64,000 nt of DNA from Methanoculleus horonobensis (GTDB lineage: Archaea > Halobacteriota > Methanomicrobia > Methanomicrobiales > Methanoculleaceae): positions 62,001 to 126,000 of the forward strand of contig NZ_BCNY01000014.1 in assembly GCF_001602375.1 (NCBI RefSeq), given 5' to 3'. Under the pieces are notes generated by a model, which was not told the DNA's origin, made no database searches, and saw only the letters and a program-made list of their open reading frames with translations. Below are positions 52,892 through 62,693 of this stretch, in pieces (position 1 is the stretch's first letter; each line of letters opens with the position of its first letter). Position numbers and translations under genes: made by a program.

Positions 52892-53845
52892 ATGCGGCTG
52901 CTGGTGACAGGCGGAGCCGGCTTTATCGGCTGTAATTTCGTTCGGATGCTGGTTGAACGGTATCCGGCCGATGAACTTGTCGTTCTTGACAAGTTGACGT
53001 ATGCGGGCAGGCTTGAGAACCTCCAGGACCTACGTGAACGGATCACCTTTATTCATGGGGATATCTGTAACCGGGACGACCTTCGGCAGGTTGGGGACTG
53101 CGATGCGGTCATCAATTTTGCGGCGGAGACACACGTCGACCGCTCCATCACGGATGCCGCCACGTTCGTGAAGACCGACGTGCTCGGCACCTGCACACTG
53201 CTGGACTATTGCCTGAACAGCGACGTTAACCGTTTCCTCCAGGTCAGCACCGATGAGGTCTACGGCAGCGTGGCGAGCGGAGCCTCCCGGGAGACCGCTT
53301 CGTTCAATCCCTCCTCCCCTTACTCCGCCAGTAAGGCGGGTGCCGAGCTCCTTGCGAAGGCCTATCATACGACCTATGGGTTGCCGGTGCTGATCACCAG
53401 ATCCTCCAATAACTTCGGCCCCTACCAGTATCCCGAAAAATTGATCCCCGTGCTCATTCTGCAGGCGTACCAGAACCGGTCTCTGCCTATCTACGGGGAT
53501 GGGTCAAACATGCGTGACTGGCTGTTCGTGCAGGACAACTGCGAGGCGATCGATCTTGTCCTGCGGAAAGGGAAACCTGGAGAGGCATACAACATCGGGG
53601 CGGGCAATGAGCGAACCAACCTTGAGATCGCAACCCGGATCCTGACGGCTTTGCAACGGCCCCCGGATCTGGTTCAGTACGTGGGAGACCGGCCCGGACA
53701 TGACTTCCGCTACGCCGTTGACACGAACAAGATCCTCGAGATCGGATGGAAACCGTCATATGCCTTTGAGGATGCGCTCGACCTGACGGTGGCGTGGTAC
53801 CTGGAGAACGAGTGGTGGTGGAGACCGTTATACGGCGGTTTATAG
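52892..53845 (+). CDS. rmlB: dTDP-glucose 4,6-dehydratase
   Basis: 317 residues, extended SDR enzyme. The NAD site is VTGGAGFIGCNFVR; substrate contacts are FAAETHVDRSI and STDEVYGSV; the catalytic pair is YSASKAGAE; SSNNFGPYQYPEKLIP and NMRDWLFVQDNC are RmlB-specific. It converts dTDP-glucose to dTDP-4-keto-6-deoxyglucose, the step before RmlC. GAGGATGGGG precedes the ATG. No RmlD reductase follows. Confidence 0.95.
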   Translation: MRLLVTGGAGFIGCNFVRMLVERYPADELVVLDKLTYAGRLENLQDLRERITFIHGDICNRDDLRQVGDCDAVINFAAETHVDRSITDAATFVKTDVLGTCTLLDYCLNSDVNRFLQVSTDEVYGSVASGASRETASFNPSSPYSASKAGAELLAKAYHTTYGLPVLITRSSNNFGPYQYPEKLIPVLILQAYQNRSLPIYGDGSNMRDWLFVQDNCEAIDLVLRKGKPGEAYNIGAGNERTNLEIATRILTALQRPPDLVQYVGDRPGHDFRYAVDTNKILEIGWKPSYAFEDALDLTVAWYLENEWWWRPLYGGL

Positions 53846-53963
53846 GTGTCAAAACCCATGATTTCCTTTCTTTATCGCTGTTTGGGTACTCCCGATGTGT
53901 AGTTTCTGTGGAGTGAGGTGTGGCCGGGTGAACGACGGATCTTCCGGTAAAGGCGCCTTTAAA

Positions 53964-54995
53964 CTATAGCAGACCGTGCCTATTGATGAACTCGTAAACT
54001 CTCTGGCTTCGCCTGCTTACATTGACGGCACTGTAGCCGAGTACATATATCTTACCTCGAACGTATAGGCTCCTATTAATAAGTTCACCCCCCCATTTCT
54101 CTTTAAATCTGTGTATCCCGTACAGGTGGCTGTCCGGGTCCGGTTGCGTGTCTCCCAAGTCCAGATACCGTATACCTGATTTAGCCCCCCACTGTATTGC
54201 ATGCCACATGATCAGATCGGATGGGCAGTGCTCCAGATCTTCCTTGCTTGAGGAACTGATGTAGTGGGTCATCGTTCCCTGGAATATGAAAAAAAGCATG
54301 CCTCCGATCACGTGCCCCCTCAGGGACGCGACGAAGAGTTTCACCATGCCCCTCGGTAGCAGTGTTGTATACAGCATCTCAAAGAACTGCTGGCTTTTCG
54401 GAGTTATACCTTTGTTACGGCTATGCTTGTAGTGAAGATGGTAAAAGCGGATCCAGTCCTGCCAATCAAGCGCCTCCGCTACACAGACGCCGTTTTGAAC
54501 TGCTTTCTTTACTCTTCCCCGTGCACTCCTGGCGATCTCTTTCCAGAGTACCTCTTCGGGTTTATCCAACCGGAGTATATACGTGAACAGAGGACACTTC
54601 ACGTATCCTTTTCGAATGAATACGTCGTCAACGCCTGGAGAGGAGATCGGCCTTAATCGAGTATATACCGACAACCTCCTCTCCTGAAGGAAGAGATCGC
54701 ACTCCTCTTGCAGGGTCTCATATATCAGTGAACCATTGGAAAGCGGGCCTCCTGCCGACTCCCGTGCGGATAAGTGCCTTGCGACTCTCTTTCTAAAAAT
54801 GAGATGCCCTGCTACCGGTTTTGAACCGTTACACGTGAGTAAAAAACCTGGCTCGTATCCATAAACCTTCTCCAGCAGTGTTGCCCACTCGAGAGTCTGG
54901 TAGATGTTGTGAATATCCGGTTTGCAGGTGCTGAGCAGCTGATTCCAGGCTCTCTCATCCACTTCGTCAAGGCCATAACTGAGTGTGCTTATCAA
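53964..54995 (-). CDS. FemAB-like / GNAT-fold aminoacyltransferase family protein
   Basis: 343 residues with the double-GNAT layout of FemAB relatives: NIYQTLEWATLLEKVYGYEP, ARSARGRVKKAVQNGV (typical 'R..rr.irKA' segment), FYHLHYKHSRNKGITP, GGMLFFIFQGTMTHYISSSS and YLDLGDTQPDPDSHLYGIHR, then FKEKWGGE. Bacterial FemAB add amino acids to peptidoglycan precursors using aminoacyl-tRNA; relatives occur in many exopolysaccharide clusters. The start is a TTG at 54995, supported by GGGAGG five bases upstream. Lower GC than region 1. Confidence 0.87.
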   Translation of the reverse strand: MISTLSYGLDEVDERAWNQLLSTCKPDIHNIYQTLEWATLLEKVYGYEPGFLLTCNGSKPVAGHLIFRKRVARHLSARESAGGPLSNGSLIYETLQEECDLFLQERRLSVYTRLRPISSPGVDDVFIRKGYVKCPLFTYILRLDKPEEVLWKEIARSARGRVKKAVQNGVCVAEALDWQDWIRFYHLHYKHSRNKGITPKSQQFFEMLYTTLLPRGMVKLFVASLRGHVIGGMLFFIFQGTMTHYISSSSKEDLEHCPSDLIMWHAIQWGAKSGIRYLDLGDTQPDPDSHLYGIHRFKEKWGGELINRSLYVRGKIYVLGYSAVNVSRRSQRVYEFINRHGLL

Positions 54996-55344
54996 ACGAG
55001 CCTCCCGGTATACCCCTCGTTCATCGCCTTCCGGAGTCCGGGGCTGATCCCATTACCGGAACGATGCTGCTTTCAAGATGACCTCCATGCGCTGCATATA
55101 CCCGGAAGGCTCTGAGTTTACATTCGGCGGTAATATCTCCATACACCTTTTTGTGCGAGCATTTTCCATGCCTTCTCCGGCATATATATCTTGCCCGTGT
55201 CCCTCCCTACCTTTGGATCACCCGATCCGGATCTGCGTTTTGCCGCCCCACAACCACCTCCCCCGGGCGATGCATACCTTTTTATGGAATGTTGGTAAGG
55301 CCCAAACCCAGGTACGAACCGAGATACGGGGGAGGCAGTAAGAC
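54996..55344 (+). promoter_or_regulatory. Divergent gap with promoter for the SAF dehydrogenase
   Basis: 349 bases. TTTTTATGG at 55279-55287 is a TATA candidate about 60 bases before the ATG; GGGGGAGG is the ribosome site. A second AT-rich stretch, CATATATATC, lies near 55180-55189. No gene. Confidence 0.45.
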
Positions 55345-56505
55345 ATGAACGACGCAGTTCGCATTGGGGTCATTGGGACCGGGTTTATTGCACGTGGGCT
55401 CATCATGGCACTCGAAGGACGACCGGATATGGCGGTATCCCGGATCCTGACACGTTCGAAACCGGACGACAGGCGTGATCTCCCGCAAAAAGGGGCGTTG
55501 ACAAATTCCGCTGAGGATCTTATCGAGTATTCGGATGTGGTAGTCGAATGTACGGGAGACGTTCTCTATGCAACGGATGTGCTCGATCAGGCCCTGAAGG
55601 CGTCCCGCCCCGTCATAACCATGGATGCCGAAGTTCAGGTTACGACCGGTTCATACCTTGCGGGGTTGGGCTATATCACCGAAGCCGAAGGCGATCAGCC
55701 GGGTTGCCTTGCGACCCTGAAGGAAGAGGCGATCCAGATGGGGTTCAAGCCCCTGGTGTACGGGAACATCAAAGGATTCCTCAACCATACGCCTTCAGTA
55801 GACGAAATGCGGTACTGGGCGGGGAAACAGGGGATCAGCCTTGATAAGGTGACCTCGTTCACGGATGGGACAAAAGTACAGATCGAACAGGCTCTGGTGG
55901 CAAACGGCCTGGGGGCGGGGATAGCGCAACCCGGATTGGCCGGAGTTCCTGCCGACGATGTAAGCAGCGGGGGAGCAATTCTGGCAGCGAAGGCGAAAAG
56001 CCTTGGTTATCCAATAAGCGACTTTATTCTCTCGCCGGGATCTCCTGCCGGCGTTTTCATCGTGGCCGAACATGATGAGAAGTTCAGGGAGTATCTGCGT
56101 TACTACAAGATGGGCGACGGTCCGTACTATACGCTGCTACGGAATTATCATCTCTGTAACCTTGAGATCATCAAGACACTGAAGAAGGTGCAGGATGGCG
56201 GGGATGTTCTGCTGAATAACGGGTTACACCCGGAGGTTAGCGTCGCCGCGGTCGCGAAGCGATCCCTCCAGCCCGGGGATCGGATTCATCGAGGCATTGG
56301 AAGTTTTGATGCATACGGTAGCGCCGTCAGAATCCAGGACTTTCCGGATCACATCCCGATAGGTCTGCTGTCGGAGGCAGTCGTACGGAGGCATATAACG
56401 CCCGGTAGCCTGCTCAGTTTTGATGATGTTGAGATTCCCGAGACCCTTGCACTCGATGCGTGGCTCGGATGCGCGAAGCCGAGATGTGCCGTGTCCCGGG
56501 CGTAG
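55345..56505 (+). CDS. NAD(P)-binding oxidoreductase with C-terminal SAF domain (predicted homoserine dehydrogenase-like, COG4091 type)
   Basis: 386 residues. Rossmann start IGVIGTGFIARGLIMALEG, then DVVVECTGDVLYATDVLDQA and MDAEVQVTTGSYLAGL as in homoserine-dehydrogenase relatives. The C-terminal 90 residues (SLQPGDRIHRGIG and VRRHITPGSLLSFDDVEIPE) form a SAF domain as in sialic acid synthases and antifreeze proteins. The family is often found in nucleotide-sugar or surface-glycan loci; its substrate is not established. Nothing else here indicates threonine/methionine synthesis. Confidence 0.85.
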   Translation: MNDAVRIGVIGTGFIARGLIMALEGRPDMAVSRILTRSKPDDRRDLPQKGALTNSAEDLIEYSDVVVECTGDVLYATDVLDQALKASRPVITMDAEVQVTTGSYLAGLGYITEAEGDQPGCLATLKEEAIQMGFKPLVYGNIKGFLNHTPSVDEMRYWAGKQGISLDKVTSFTDGTKVQIEQALVANGLGAGIAQPGLAGVPADDVSSGGAILAAKAKSLGYPISDFILSPGSPAGVFIVAEHDEKFREYLRYYKMGDGPYYTLLRNYHLCNLEIIKTLKKVQDGGDVLLNNGLHPEVSVAAVAKRSLQPGDRIHRGIGSFDAYGSAVRIQDFPDHIPIGLLSEAVVRRHITPGSLLSFDDVEIPETLALDAWLGCAKPRCAVSRA

Positions 56506-56817
56506 GCTCTCCGGGTCGGACGGCCCCCTCCACTCCGGTATCTGCTGGAGATGGACTGGCCGCCCGCCACGCACCTCTGCTCCTGTACTGAAAGCAGGCA
56601 CTGCTCGAGCGCGCACACCTGGTATGGGATTCGGAGATCATGAATGCCGGAACCCGGGTGAAGGCGGCCAATGTTCCCCGCCGGATGCATCCTGCCTCTC
56701 TATGGATCCCCGGCGTCGGATAATTTCAGGAAACCTATATACGTCCGTAGCAGTATAGCGCAGTCCCGTGCGGTGCGACGGGATCAGGAGGAGAATTAGT
56801 GCATTTCGGGGGCTACA
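56506..56817 (+). promoter_or_regulatory. Gap with promoter for glycosyltransferase copy 2
   Basis: 312 bases. CCTATATACG at 56734-56743 is the TATA candidate. AGGAGGAG at 56785-56792 stands not before the main ATG but before an overlapping short frame at 56799-56849. Otherwise empty. Confidence 0.45.
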
Positions 56818-57915
56818 ATGAAGATTCTCATTCTTGCCATGAACATTAAGGGTGGTATGGTTCATTACGTTTCGCAACTTGCCAATGCTTTATCTGAAGA
56901 GAATGACGTGGTGGTTATCGCTCCGATTGGCGTGAATCGAGATACTTTTTCAGAGAACGTACGGTTGACAGAGTTGCCCTTAGGAAATATCGCCCGGAAT
57001 TTTATTGTTAACACCCTCATCGTTACGCGGCCTCTAAATCTTATAAGGACGATCCGTAGAGAAAATCCCGATGTAATCCACATTCAAGAGCCGCACTTGT
57101 GGTGGTCTTTCTTTCTTCCGTACCTTTCGAAATATCCGCTGGTATTCACCGTTCACGATGTGAATCCACATCCCGGAGATAGAAGATTCGACCAGATCAT
57201 CGGACAGAAGCATGTTGTTGACCATTCCAATGATCTCATCGTTCATGGCGAATCTGCAAAAAAAGAATTGCTGACGAAGTATTCAATTCCTGAAAGCCGA
57301 TGCCACGTTATTCCTCATGGTGATTACTCCTTTTTTTCACAGTATAAGACCGATGCGACGACCGAAAAAGAGACTATTTTATTTTTCGGCCGCATCGAGG
57401 ACTATAAAGGGCTGGAATACCTGATAAATGCAATATATATTGTTTCTGATGTGTATCCTGAGATCAAACTGATCATCGCCGGGCAGGGAGACCTCACCCG
57501 GTATGAAGACAAAATTCGTGAGAATACCGATCTATTTGAGATATACAATGAATATATCAGCGATTCCAGGGTCGCGGAATTTTTCCAACGGGCATCTCTG
57601 GTTGTTCTCCCTTACATCGAAGGAACTCAAACCGGGATCATTCCGATCGCCTATGCGTTTAAAAAGCCGGTGATCGTGACGGATGTTGGAAGTATCCCTG
57701 AGGTCGTTGAACATGGAAAGACGGGCCTTGTTGTCCGCTCAAGAGATGCTTTCGCGCTTGCAGATGCCATTCAAGAATTGCTGCACGACGAAGCGATGCG
57801 ACAGCGGATGGGCATTGAAGCTCATAAGAAGATGCAAAACGAACTTTCATGGGACGTTATTGCCCGGAAAACAGTTGATGTGTATGCGTGCGCAATGAGT
57901 CGGGATAACGTTTGA
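56818..57915 (+). CDS. Glycosyltransferase, GT4 family (QSG-like subtype), copy 2
   Basis: 365 residues, clear paralogue of the gene at 42.6 kb: VFTVHDVNPHPGDRR, ILFFGRIEDYKGLEYLI, VVLPYIEGTQTGIIPIAYAF and PVIVTDVGSIPEVVEHG match segment by segment. The DNA is markedly more AT-rich than that copy, which argues for separate acquisition, not duplication in place. An in-frame TAG 19 bases upstream fixes the ATG at 56818. Confidence 0.92.
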   Translation: MKILILAMNIKGGMVHYVSQLANALSEENDVVVIAPIGVNRDTFSENVRLTELPLGNIARNFIVNTLIVTRPLNLIRTIRRENPDVIHIQEPHLWWSFFLPYLSKYPLVFTVHDVNPHPGDRRFDQIIGQKHVVDHSNDLIVHGESAKKELLTKYSIPESRCHVIPHGDYSFFSQYKTDATTEKETILFFGRIEDYKGLEYLINAIYIVSDVYPEIKLIIAGQGDLTRYEDKIRENTDLFEIYNEYISDSRVAEFFQRASLVVLPYIEGTQTGIIPIAYAFKKPVIVTDVGSIPEVVEHGKTGLVVRSRDAFALADAIQELLHDEAMRQRMGIEAHKKMQNELSWDVIARKTVDVYACAMSRDNV

Positions 57916-57988
57916 ATGACCTGGGTTCACTCTATATTTTTCTTCGTTCGGATTTTTCGGGCGAATACACATCCCCCGTTTTAACACC

Positions 57989-57994
57989 TTTTTT
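57989..57994 (+). terminator. T-run terminator after glycosyltransferase copy 2
   Basis: Six T residues about 75 bases after the stop. Confidence 0.35.
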
Positions 57995-58068
57995 GATATG
58001 TGCTGGATGATGCATGCTATGTGCTTAGGCTCAAGTCCGAACGAAGGGTGCTATCTGCCCTGTTCTCA

Positions 58069-59637
58069 TCACAATCGCATGGACATGGTTGCAACGATCT
58101 GGCGGATGGGAAGGGGGACAAACTGAAGAATCAGTTCACGTTCTACCCCGGTCAATCCCACAAACCAGATGGTTGCCGAATATAGTATACCCACTATGCC
58201 GGAGACGAGAATAAGCGATCCCCAGTTCACAATGAGAATATATTGTTTGACCCCTAATATTGCGGCGATCAATATTGCGGCCGATATAATCCCCGGAATA
58301 ATCTGGCGTAGGAATGTGTATGGGGAGACGAGAATGATTCTTGCAGCATACCACGGCAGGAAAAATGAACTTCTCAGTGTGAATGTGATGACACCCGCGA
58401 GGGCAACGCCGTAGAAACCCCAGCCCATCTGTGAGAAGAATATTGCCAGAGGGACGGTAAGGGCACCCAGCCCCAGGGTGGCAAGGCCCGGTATGCGCAC
58501 CTTGTTGAATGCTATATTGATGTTTGTCAGGGGAAGGAACGCTAAATTAACGACGAGGTGAATTGTGAGAATTACGAGCAGGGGAGCAACCGGAGCCAAT
58601 TCATTACCGACCCAGATAGTGAGTACCTCCGGTGCGAAACCACAAAGGAGTCCTATCGGCAATGCAAATCCCAGAGTGAATAACTTAATCGATGTACGGG
58701 AGAGGCGAACGATCTCGTCGTGCATGTTGTTGGCATAATACGCAAGTGTGAGCGGCATCAATAGTGCATACAGCGTTGTTGCTATGGTGCGAAATACGAT
58801 GCTCAACTGAAGCGCGACCGAGTATTCTGTGGTGGCGATGCTGCCGAACAGGATGTTGACAAGGATGAGATCAACGTTAAGGAACAGCAGTGTACCTACC
58901 TGATTGACGATCATCCACGACGTCATACCCCCGATGCTTCGGTAACGGCTTTTATCGAAATCTCGCAGACACACGCTCAGTTGAGGTGTCAATCTCCTCC
59001 AGACGAGAACAATAATTCCCAGTATCAGTGCGGATGATATCGCATAGGAGATTCCTACTTGACTGATAGATGGAACGGCTATCGAAAAAAGGGCGATGAT
59101 GAATACGACCTGTAAGATTCGTTGCAAACTCTGGATGGCACCCCAGATGTCCAGGCGGTTCCGCACAAACATGGATACATTAAAACTGCCTGCCCATGCG
59201 TCAATTGTAAAAGAGCCCAATATCCCTAGAAAGAGGAGCATAAACTCGAAGGATTGGCCTTCAGGTACATTGAAAATTGTCGGTGCATTGAGGATCAGTA
59301 AGAGAATGACGGGAGTCAATAACAGAAGGATAGCAGAGTTTCCGAACACGGCAGTGTTGAATACCCGGTTTGCTGTTCTGTAATCGTCTTTCTGAATCTC
59401 GATCATTAAGAATCGTGCAACAGACTGGCCGAAGGACTGCATGAAGACTGCCATGAAGGCAGTTAAGGAGATTGCAAGAGGAACAAGACCATATGCAGCA
59501 ACTCCTAGCGTGTGTATCAGGAATGGGGTCAGCCAGATTCCGATGCCGAGACTTACAACAATGTTTGTGACCTGCAGCAGCAGGCTTCTAGGAATATGTT
59601 TGCTTAAATCTTGTATGTTATTTATTGCACTCCCCAA
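58069..59637 (-). CDS. Polysaccharide flippase 2 (Wzx/oligosaccharide transporter)
   Basis: 522 residues with about 14 transmembrane segments: LLLQVTNIVVSLGIGIWLTP, then LGVAAYGLVPLAISLTAFM at the N-terminal end and a late MGWGFYGVALAGVITF. It resembles O-antigen/teichoic-acid-type exporters, longer than flippase 1 and not closely similar to it. The likely start is a TTG at 59637 behind GGTGAT, with short spacing, so the exact N-terminus is uncertain. AT-rich relative to region 1. Confidence 0.9.
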   Translation of the reverse strand: MGSAINNIQDLSKHIPRSLLLQVTNIVVSLGIGIWLTPFLIHTLGVAAYGLVPLAISLTAFMAVFMQSFGQSVARFLMIEIQKDDYRTANRVFNTAVFGNSAILLLLTPVILLLILNAPTIFNVPEGQSFEFMLLFLGILGSFTIDAWAGSFNVSMFVRNRLDIWGAIQSLQRILQVVFIIALFSIAVPSISQVGISYAISSALILGIIVLVWRRLTPQLSVCLRDFDKSRYRSIGGMTSWMIVNQVGTLLFLNVDLILVNILFGSIATTEYSVALQLSIVFRTIATTLYALLMPLTLAYYANNMHDEIVRLSRTSIKLFTLGFALPIGLLCGFAPEVLTIWVGNELAPVAPLLVILTIHLVVNLAFLPLTNINIAFNKVRIPGLATLGLGALTVPLAIFFSQMGWGFYGVALAGVITFTLRSSFFLPWYAARIILVSPYTFLRQIIPGIISAAILIAAILGVKQYILIVNWGSLILVSGIVGILYSATIWFVGLTGVERELILQFVPLPIRQIVATMSMRL

Positions 59638-60176
59638 AAATCACCACATCCCCGATCCAGGTTCGTGATGAGATACTAGCGTGATTATTAAACATTGTCC
59701 CTCCCGGGAAAAAGCGTCATGATCCCGTGGATGCTCTCCCGGCAGAGGGAAAACGGGTGATTTCTGTAAATTACATCAGGCGATGCCCCTGAAGGGATAC
59801 CGGATAGACTCGTTGGTAGTGCTATAATTTCACTCCAGGACGTTCGTTCAAAAAAACAAACGGTGTGAGGAACCCAGCGGCCGGGACTGTGGGGATTGGT
59901 GGACTTGCACAACTACCCGGGACGATACGGGACTGATGGCCGCTCATTAAGCCGGGAAAAGGACCTGTGCAACCTGTACCCGGCTCCTCTTGTGGGTTTT
60001 CGCGACTCCGGATCTCCGGCCAGACGGCCGGGATCAGCATCACGACCGGGAAATCGCCAGTATCTCGTTGCACTCGCAAAACGATGCCGGGATGGTTGTT
60101 ATGCTGTCTCACCGAATGATCCCTGGTTCAGCCCTTAACTGCTGGAATGACCCCCTGTTTCTTCGACGGATTGATG
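59638..60176. other. Gap between flippase 2 and the GT2 gene
   Basis: 539 bases. Several short open frames but none with recognisable content; a TATA-like stretch GCTATAATTTC near 59821 could act on either side. I see nothing else. Confidence 0.4.
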
Positions 60177-61226
60177 CTATTTGTGGACGAGGCACCCATC
60201 CACTGTTGCCTTGATAAATGCAGAGAGGGCCTGCATGTTCCTGTGATACAGGAGATATATGCTGCTCTGGAACCAGAACCAGAACATGAAGAAGTAGAGG
60301 AGAAAGGAGAGATATTGAAGAGGATTTGCATACTTCTTCATGAATAAAAACCGGTTCCGCGTATAGTAATAGATGGATCCGCTGCCGCTATTGGATGCTC
60401 CGCCCTTATGCCTGATGACGGATCGATGGGTATACCGTGAGGTGAATCCTGCAAGATTTCCACGCCGGCACCAGTCGATCTCTTCCCAGTACAGGAAGTA
60501 ATCCGGGCTCATCAGCCCGACCGCATCTATGACGGACTGTTTACAGAGTATGCAGACGCCAGCGATGTAATCCACATCGGAATCGCAATCGAATTGACCG
60601 ACATCTTCTTCTCCCCATCCTGCCGGCGAGGCCACGCCCTTACCGAATTTGATGACGCCGCCGCCGGTGTACTGCAGAATGTTTCTGTCGGAGTAGTGGT
60701 AGATCTTCGGACCGACAAATCCTATTCTGTCATCTGCCTCCCCCCCCGAGACGAGTTCGGCAAGAAACATTCGATCTACGACGACGTCATTGTTCAGGAG
60801 CAGAATATAGTCGGGCTTCTGCACCTTCCGGGCAAAACATATCCCGAGATTGTTTCCTTCGGCAAATCCGCTATTCCGTTCGTTGATAATGAGCGTGAGC
60901 ATTCGATCCGGGACGCTCTCCTCATGCTTCTCCCATGCATTCGGCAGATCCTTCTCGCTGGAGGCAGAATATTCGGATATCCGTATTGGTTTGTTATCGG
61001 GCGAGTATCGGACAAACGGTGATTCTACGGTGATCGCTCCTTTGCAGTACTCCCGAATCCGTGGGATCGACTCATCACCGGATCCGTTGTCTACGACGAT
61101 GACGTGATAGGTCGGATACTCTATCTGGTAGAGGGATTCCAGACATTCCAGAGTATCTCTCCATCCTTTCCAGTTGACAATAATAATCGATATGATTGGT
61201 GTATTACAGCCAGCCCTCATACTCAC
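60177..61226 (-). CDS. Glycosyltransferase family 2 (rhamnosyltransferase-like)
   Basis: 349 residues. GT2 motifs are SIIIVNWKGWRDTLECLESL, VIVVDNGSGDES, NSGFAEGNNLGICFA and the DxD-type YILLLNNDVVVD; YFLYWEEIDWCRRG supplies the catalytic-base region of WbbL-type enzymes. An inserted stretch of about 40 residues separates the first two motifs and the third. The C-terminal hydrophobic segment suggests membrane association. Start GTG at 61226, or the ATG at 61220 behind GGGGTGA. Confidence 0.9.
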   Translation of the reverse strand: MSMRAGCNTPIISIIIVNWKGWRDTLECLESLYQIEYPTYHVIVVDNGSGDESIPRIREYCKGAITVESPFVRYSPDNKPIRISEYSASSEKDLPNAWEKHEESVPDRMLTLIINERNSGFAEGNNLGICFARKVQKPDYILLLNNDVVVDRMFLAELVSGGEADDRIGFVGPKIYHYSDRNILQYTGGGVIKFGKGVASPAGWGEEDVGQFDCDSDVDYIAGVCILCKQSVIDAVGLMSPDYFLYWEEIDWCRRGNLAGFTSRYTHRSVIRHKGGASNSGSGSIYYYTRNRFLFMKKYANPLQYLSFLLYFFMFWFWFQSSIYLLYHRNMQALSAFIKATVDGCLVHK

Positions 61227-61421
61227 CCCTGCGTTGGAGCCGTGCCCCTGGCGCCTTCATCTTTACTCTCGATGGAGGGTCCCTGCGCCCCCCGGTTGAT
61301 AGTAACCGAATGCCATGGACTCGCTGATATATAAATAGTATGAAGGCATTTTGGGGTTTCCCACGCCGGAGAGTCCCGGTGTGGTTCATGTTGTCGAATG
61401 AGTTACGGAGGTTGAAGGCCT

Positions 61422-62600
61422 GTGAAGGTTTTTGTTGCAGATGGAGCAATGCGGTCTAGTCTATCTATCGTGCGGTCTCTTGGTAGCAAAGGGATCGAGG
61501 TTGACGTTGGGGAGACCTACCGCCACTCGACATCGGCGCTTTCCAGGTATTGCGCGAAGAGCTATGTATATCCGGATCCCAGAACGAGCACGGATGAGTT
61601 CATCCAGTGGCTGATGAGCCTCGTGGAGAACGGGGATTATAGCGCGATCTACGCTACCACCGAGGCGGTGACGCTACCCATCTGTTACCACAAAGAGAGG
61701 CTTGAGCACCATACCCGCGTACCCTTCCCGGGCTATGAGCAGTTGATGCTGACTCATGATAAGGGCAAGACACTCCGTATCGCGCAAAATTGCGGCGTCA
61801 GGACGCCCAGAACCGTTCTTTCGCCGGACATCTCGGATCTCACCGAGGCTGCAGATACGTTTGAGTTTCCTGTGGTCGTGCGGTCACGGTGTAAGAACCT
61901 GTGGTTGAGGGGTAAGTTCACCACGATGAATGTAGCCGCGGGTAACTATGTCTTCGACAAAGATGCTCTGATACGGCAGGCCGAAGCGATCCTGTCTCAA
62001 ACCGGTGCGATGCCGCTCGTGCAGGAGTACATTCCCGGAACCGGCTACGGGGTGGAACTGCTTCTCTGCCGGGGAGAACCCAGGGCTATCTTCATGCACA
62101 GAAGACTGCGGGAGTATCCCATCACCGGCGGTGCAAGCACGTTGCGTGAGGGGATCTACTCCGATGCATTGCGGGAACCCGCCGTCACTCTCATGCAGAA
62201 CCTGAATTGGCACGGCCTTGCGATGGTAGAGTTCAAAGTTGATTCCAGGGACGGAACTCCGTACCTTATGGAAGTGAACGGAAGGTTCTGGGGATCGCTG
62301 CCTCTTGCGGTTCTCTCGGGTGTTGATTTCCCGTATCTCCTGCATAAGATGATCATCGAGGGGGACATCCCGCCGGGGGAGGATTACCGCACCGGTCTTC
62401 GCAGCCGATGGCTCATCCCGGGTGATATCGCCTGGTGCGCAACATCTCTGCTTCGGCGCCAGAACCGTTTGTCGACGCTCCGGGATTTTTTCAATCTCCG
62501 CGATCTGAATGACGACATCATTGCCTGGAACGACATTCTGCCGACGTTCGGCGCCATGATGGGTGCATCGCGAGATCTTACCCGTGTATTATTCAGATAA
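61422..62600 (+). CDS. ATP-grasp carboligase-like protein (COG3919 type)
   Basis: 392 residues. The N-terminal domain starts VFVADGAMRSSLSIVRSLG; the ATP-grasp core has HDKGKTLRIAQNCGVRTP, FPVVVRSRCKNLWL, PLVQEYIPGTGYGVELLL, and the metal-binding end PYLMEVNGRFWGSLPLA. Family members join a carboxylate to an amine or thiol using ATP, and are common in capsule and exopolysaccharide loci. The substrate is unknown. Start GTG at 61422 behind GGAGGT. Together with the FemAB-like gene it hints at amino-acid modification of the surface polymer. Confidence 0.88.
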   Translation: MKVFVADGAMRSSLSIVRSLGSKGIEVDVGETYRHSTSALSRYCAKSYVYPDPRTSTDEFIQWLMSLVENGDYSAIYATTEAVTLPICYHKERLEHHTRVPFPGYEQLMLTHDKGKTLRIAQNCGVRTPRTVLSPDISDLTEAADTFEFPVVVRSRCKNLWLRGKFTTMNVAAGNYVFDKDALIRQAEAILSQTGAMPLVQEYIPGTGYGVELLLCRGEPRAIFMHRRLREYPITGGASTLREGIYSDALREPAVTLMQNLNWHGLAMVEFKVDSRDGTPYLMEVNGRFWGSLPLAVLSGVDFPYLLHKMIIEGDIPPGEDYRTGLRSRWLIPGDIAWCATSLLRRQNRLSTLRDFFNLRDLNDDIIAWNDILPTFGAMMGASRDLTRVLFR

Positions 62601-62693
62601 AACTGCCCCGCTATCGTTATACCCGAATCATTCTGCTATTGGATAGCGTATGCTGCATTCCTCAGGGTTCATGTCGCTCCCCCAATCTGCAGG

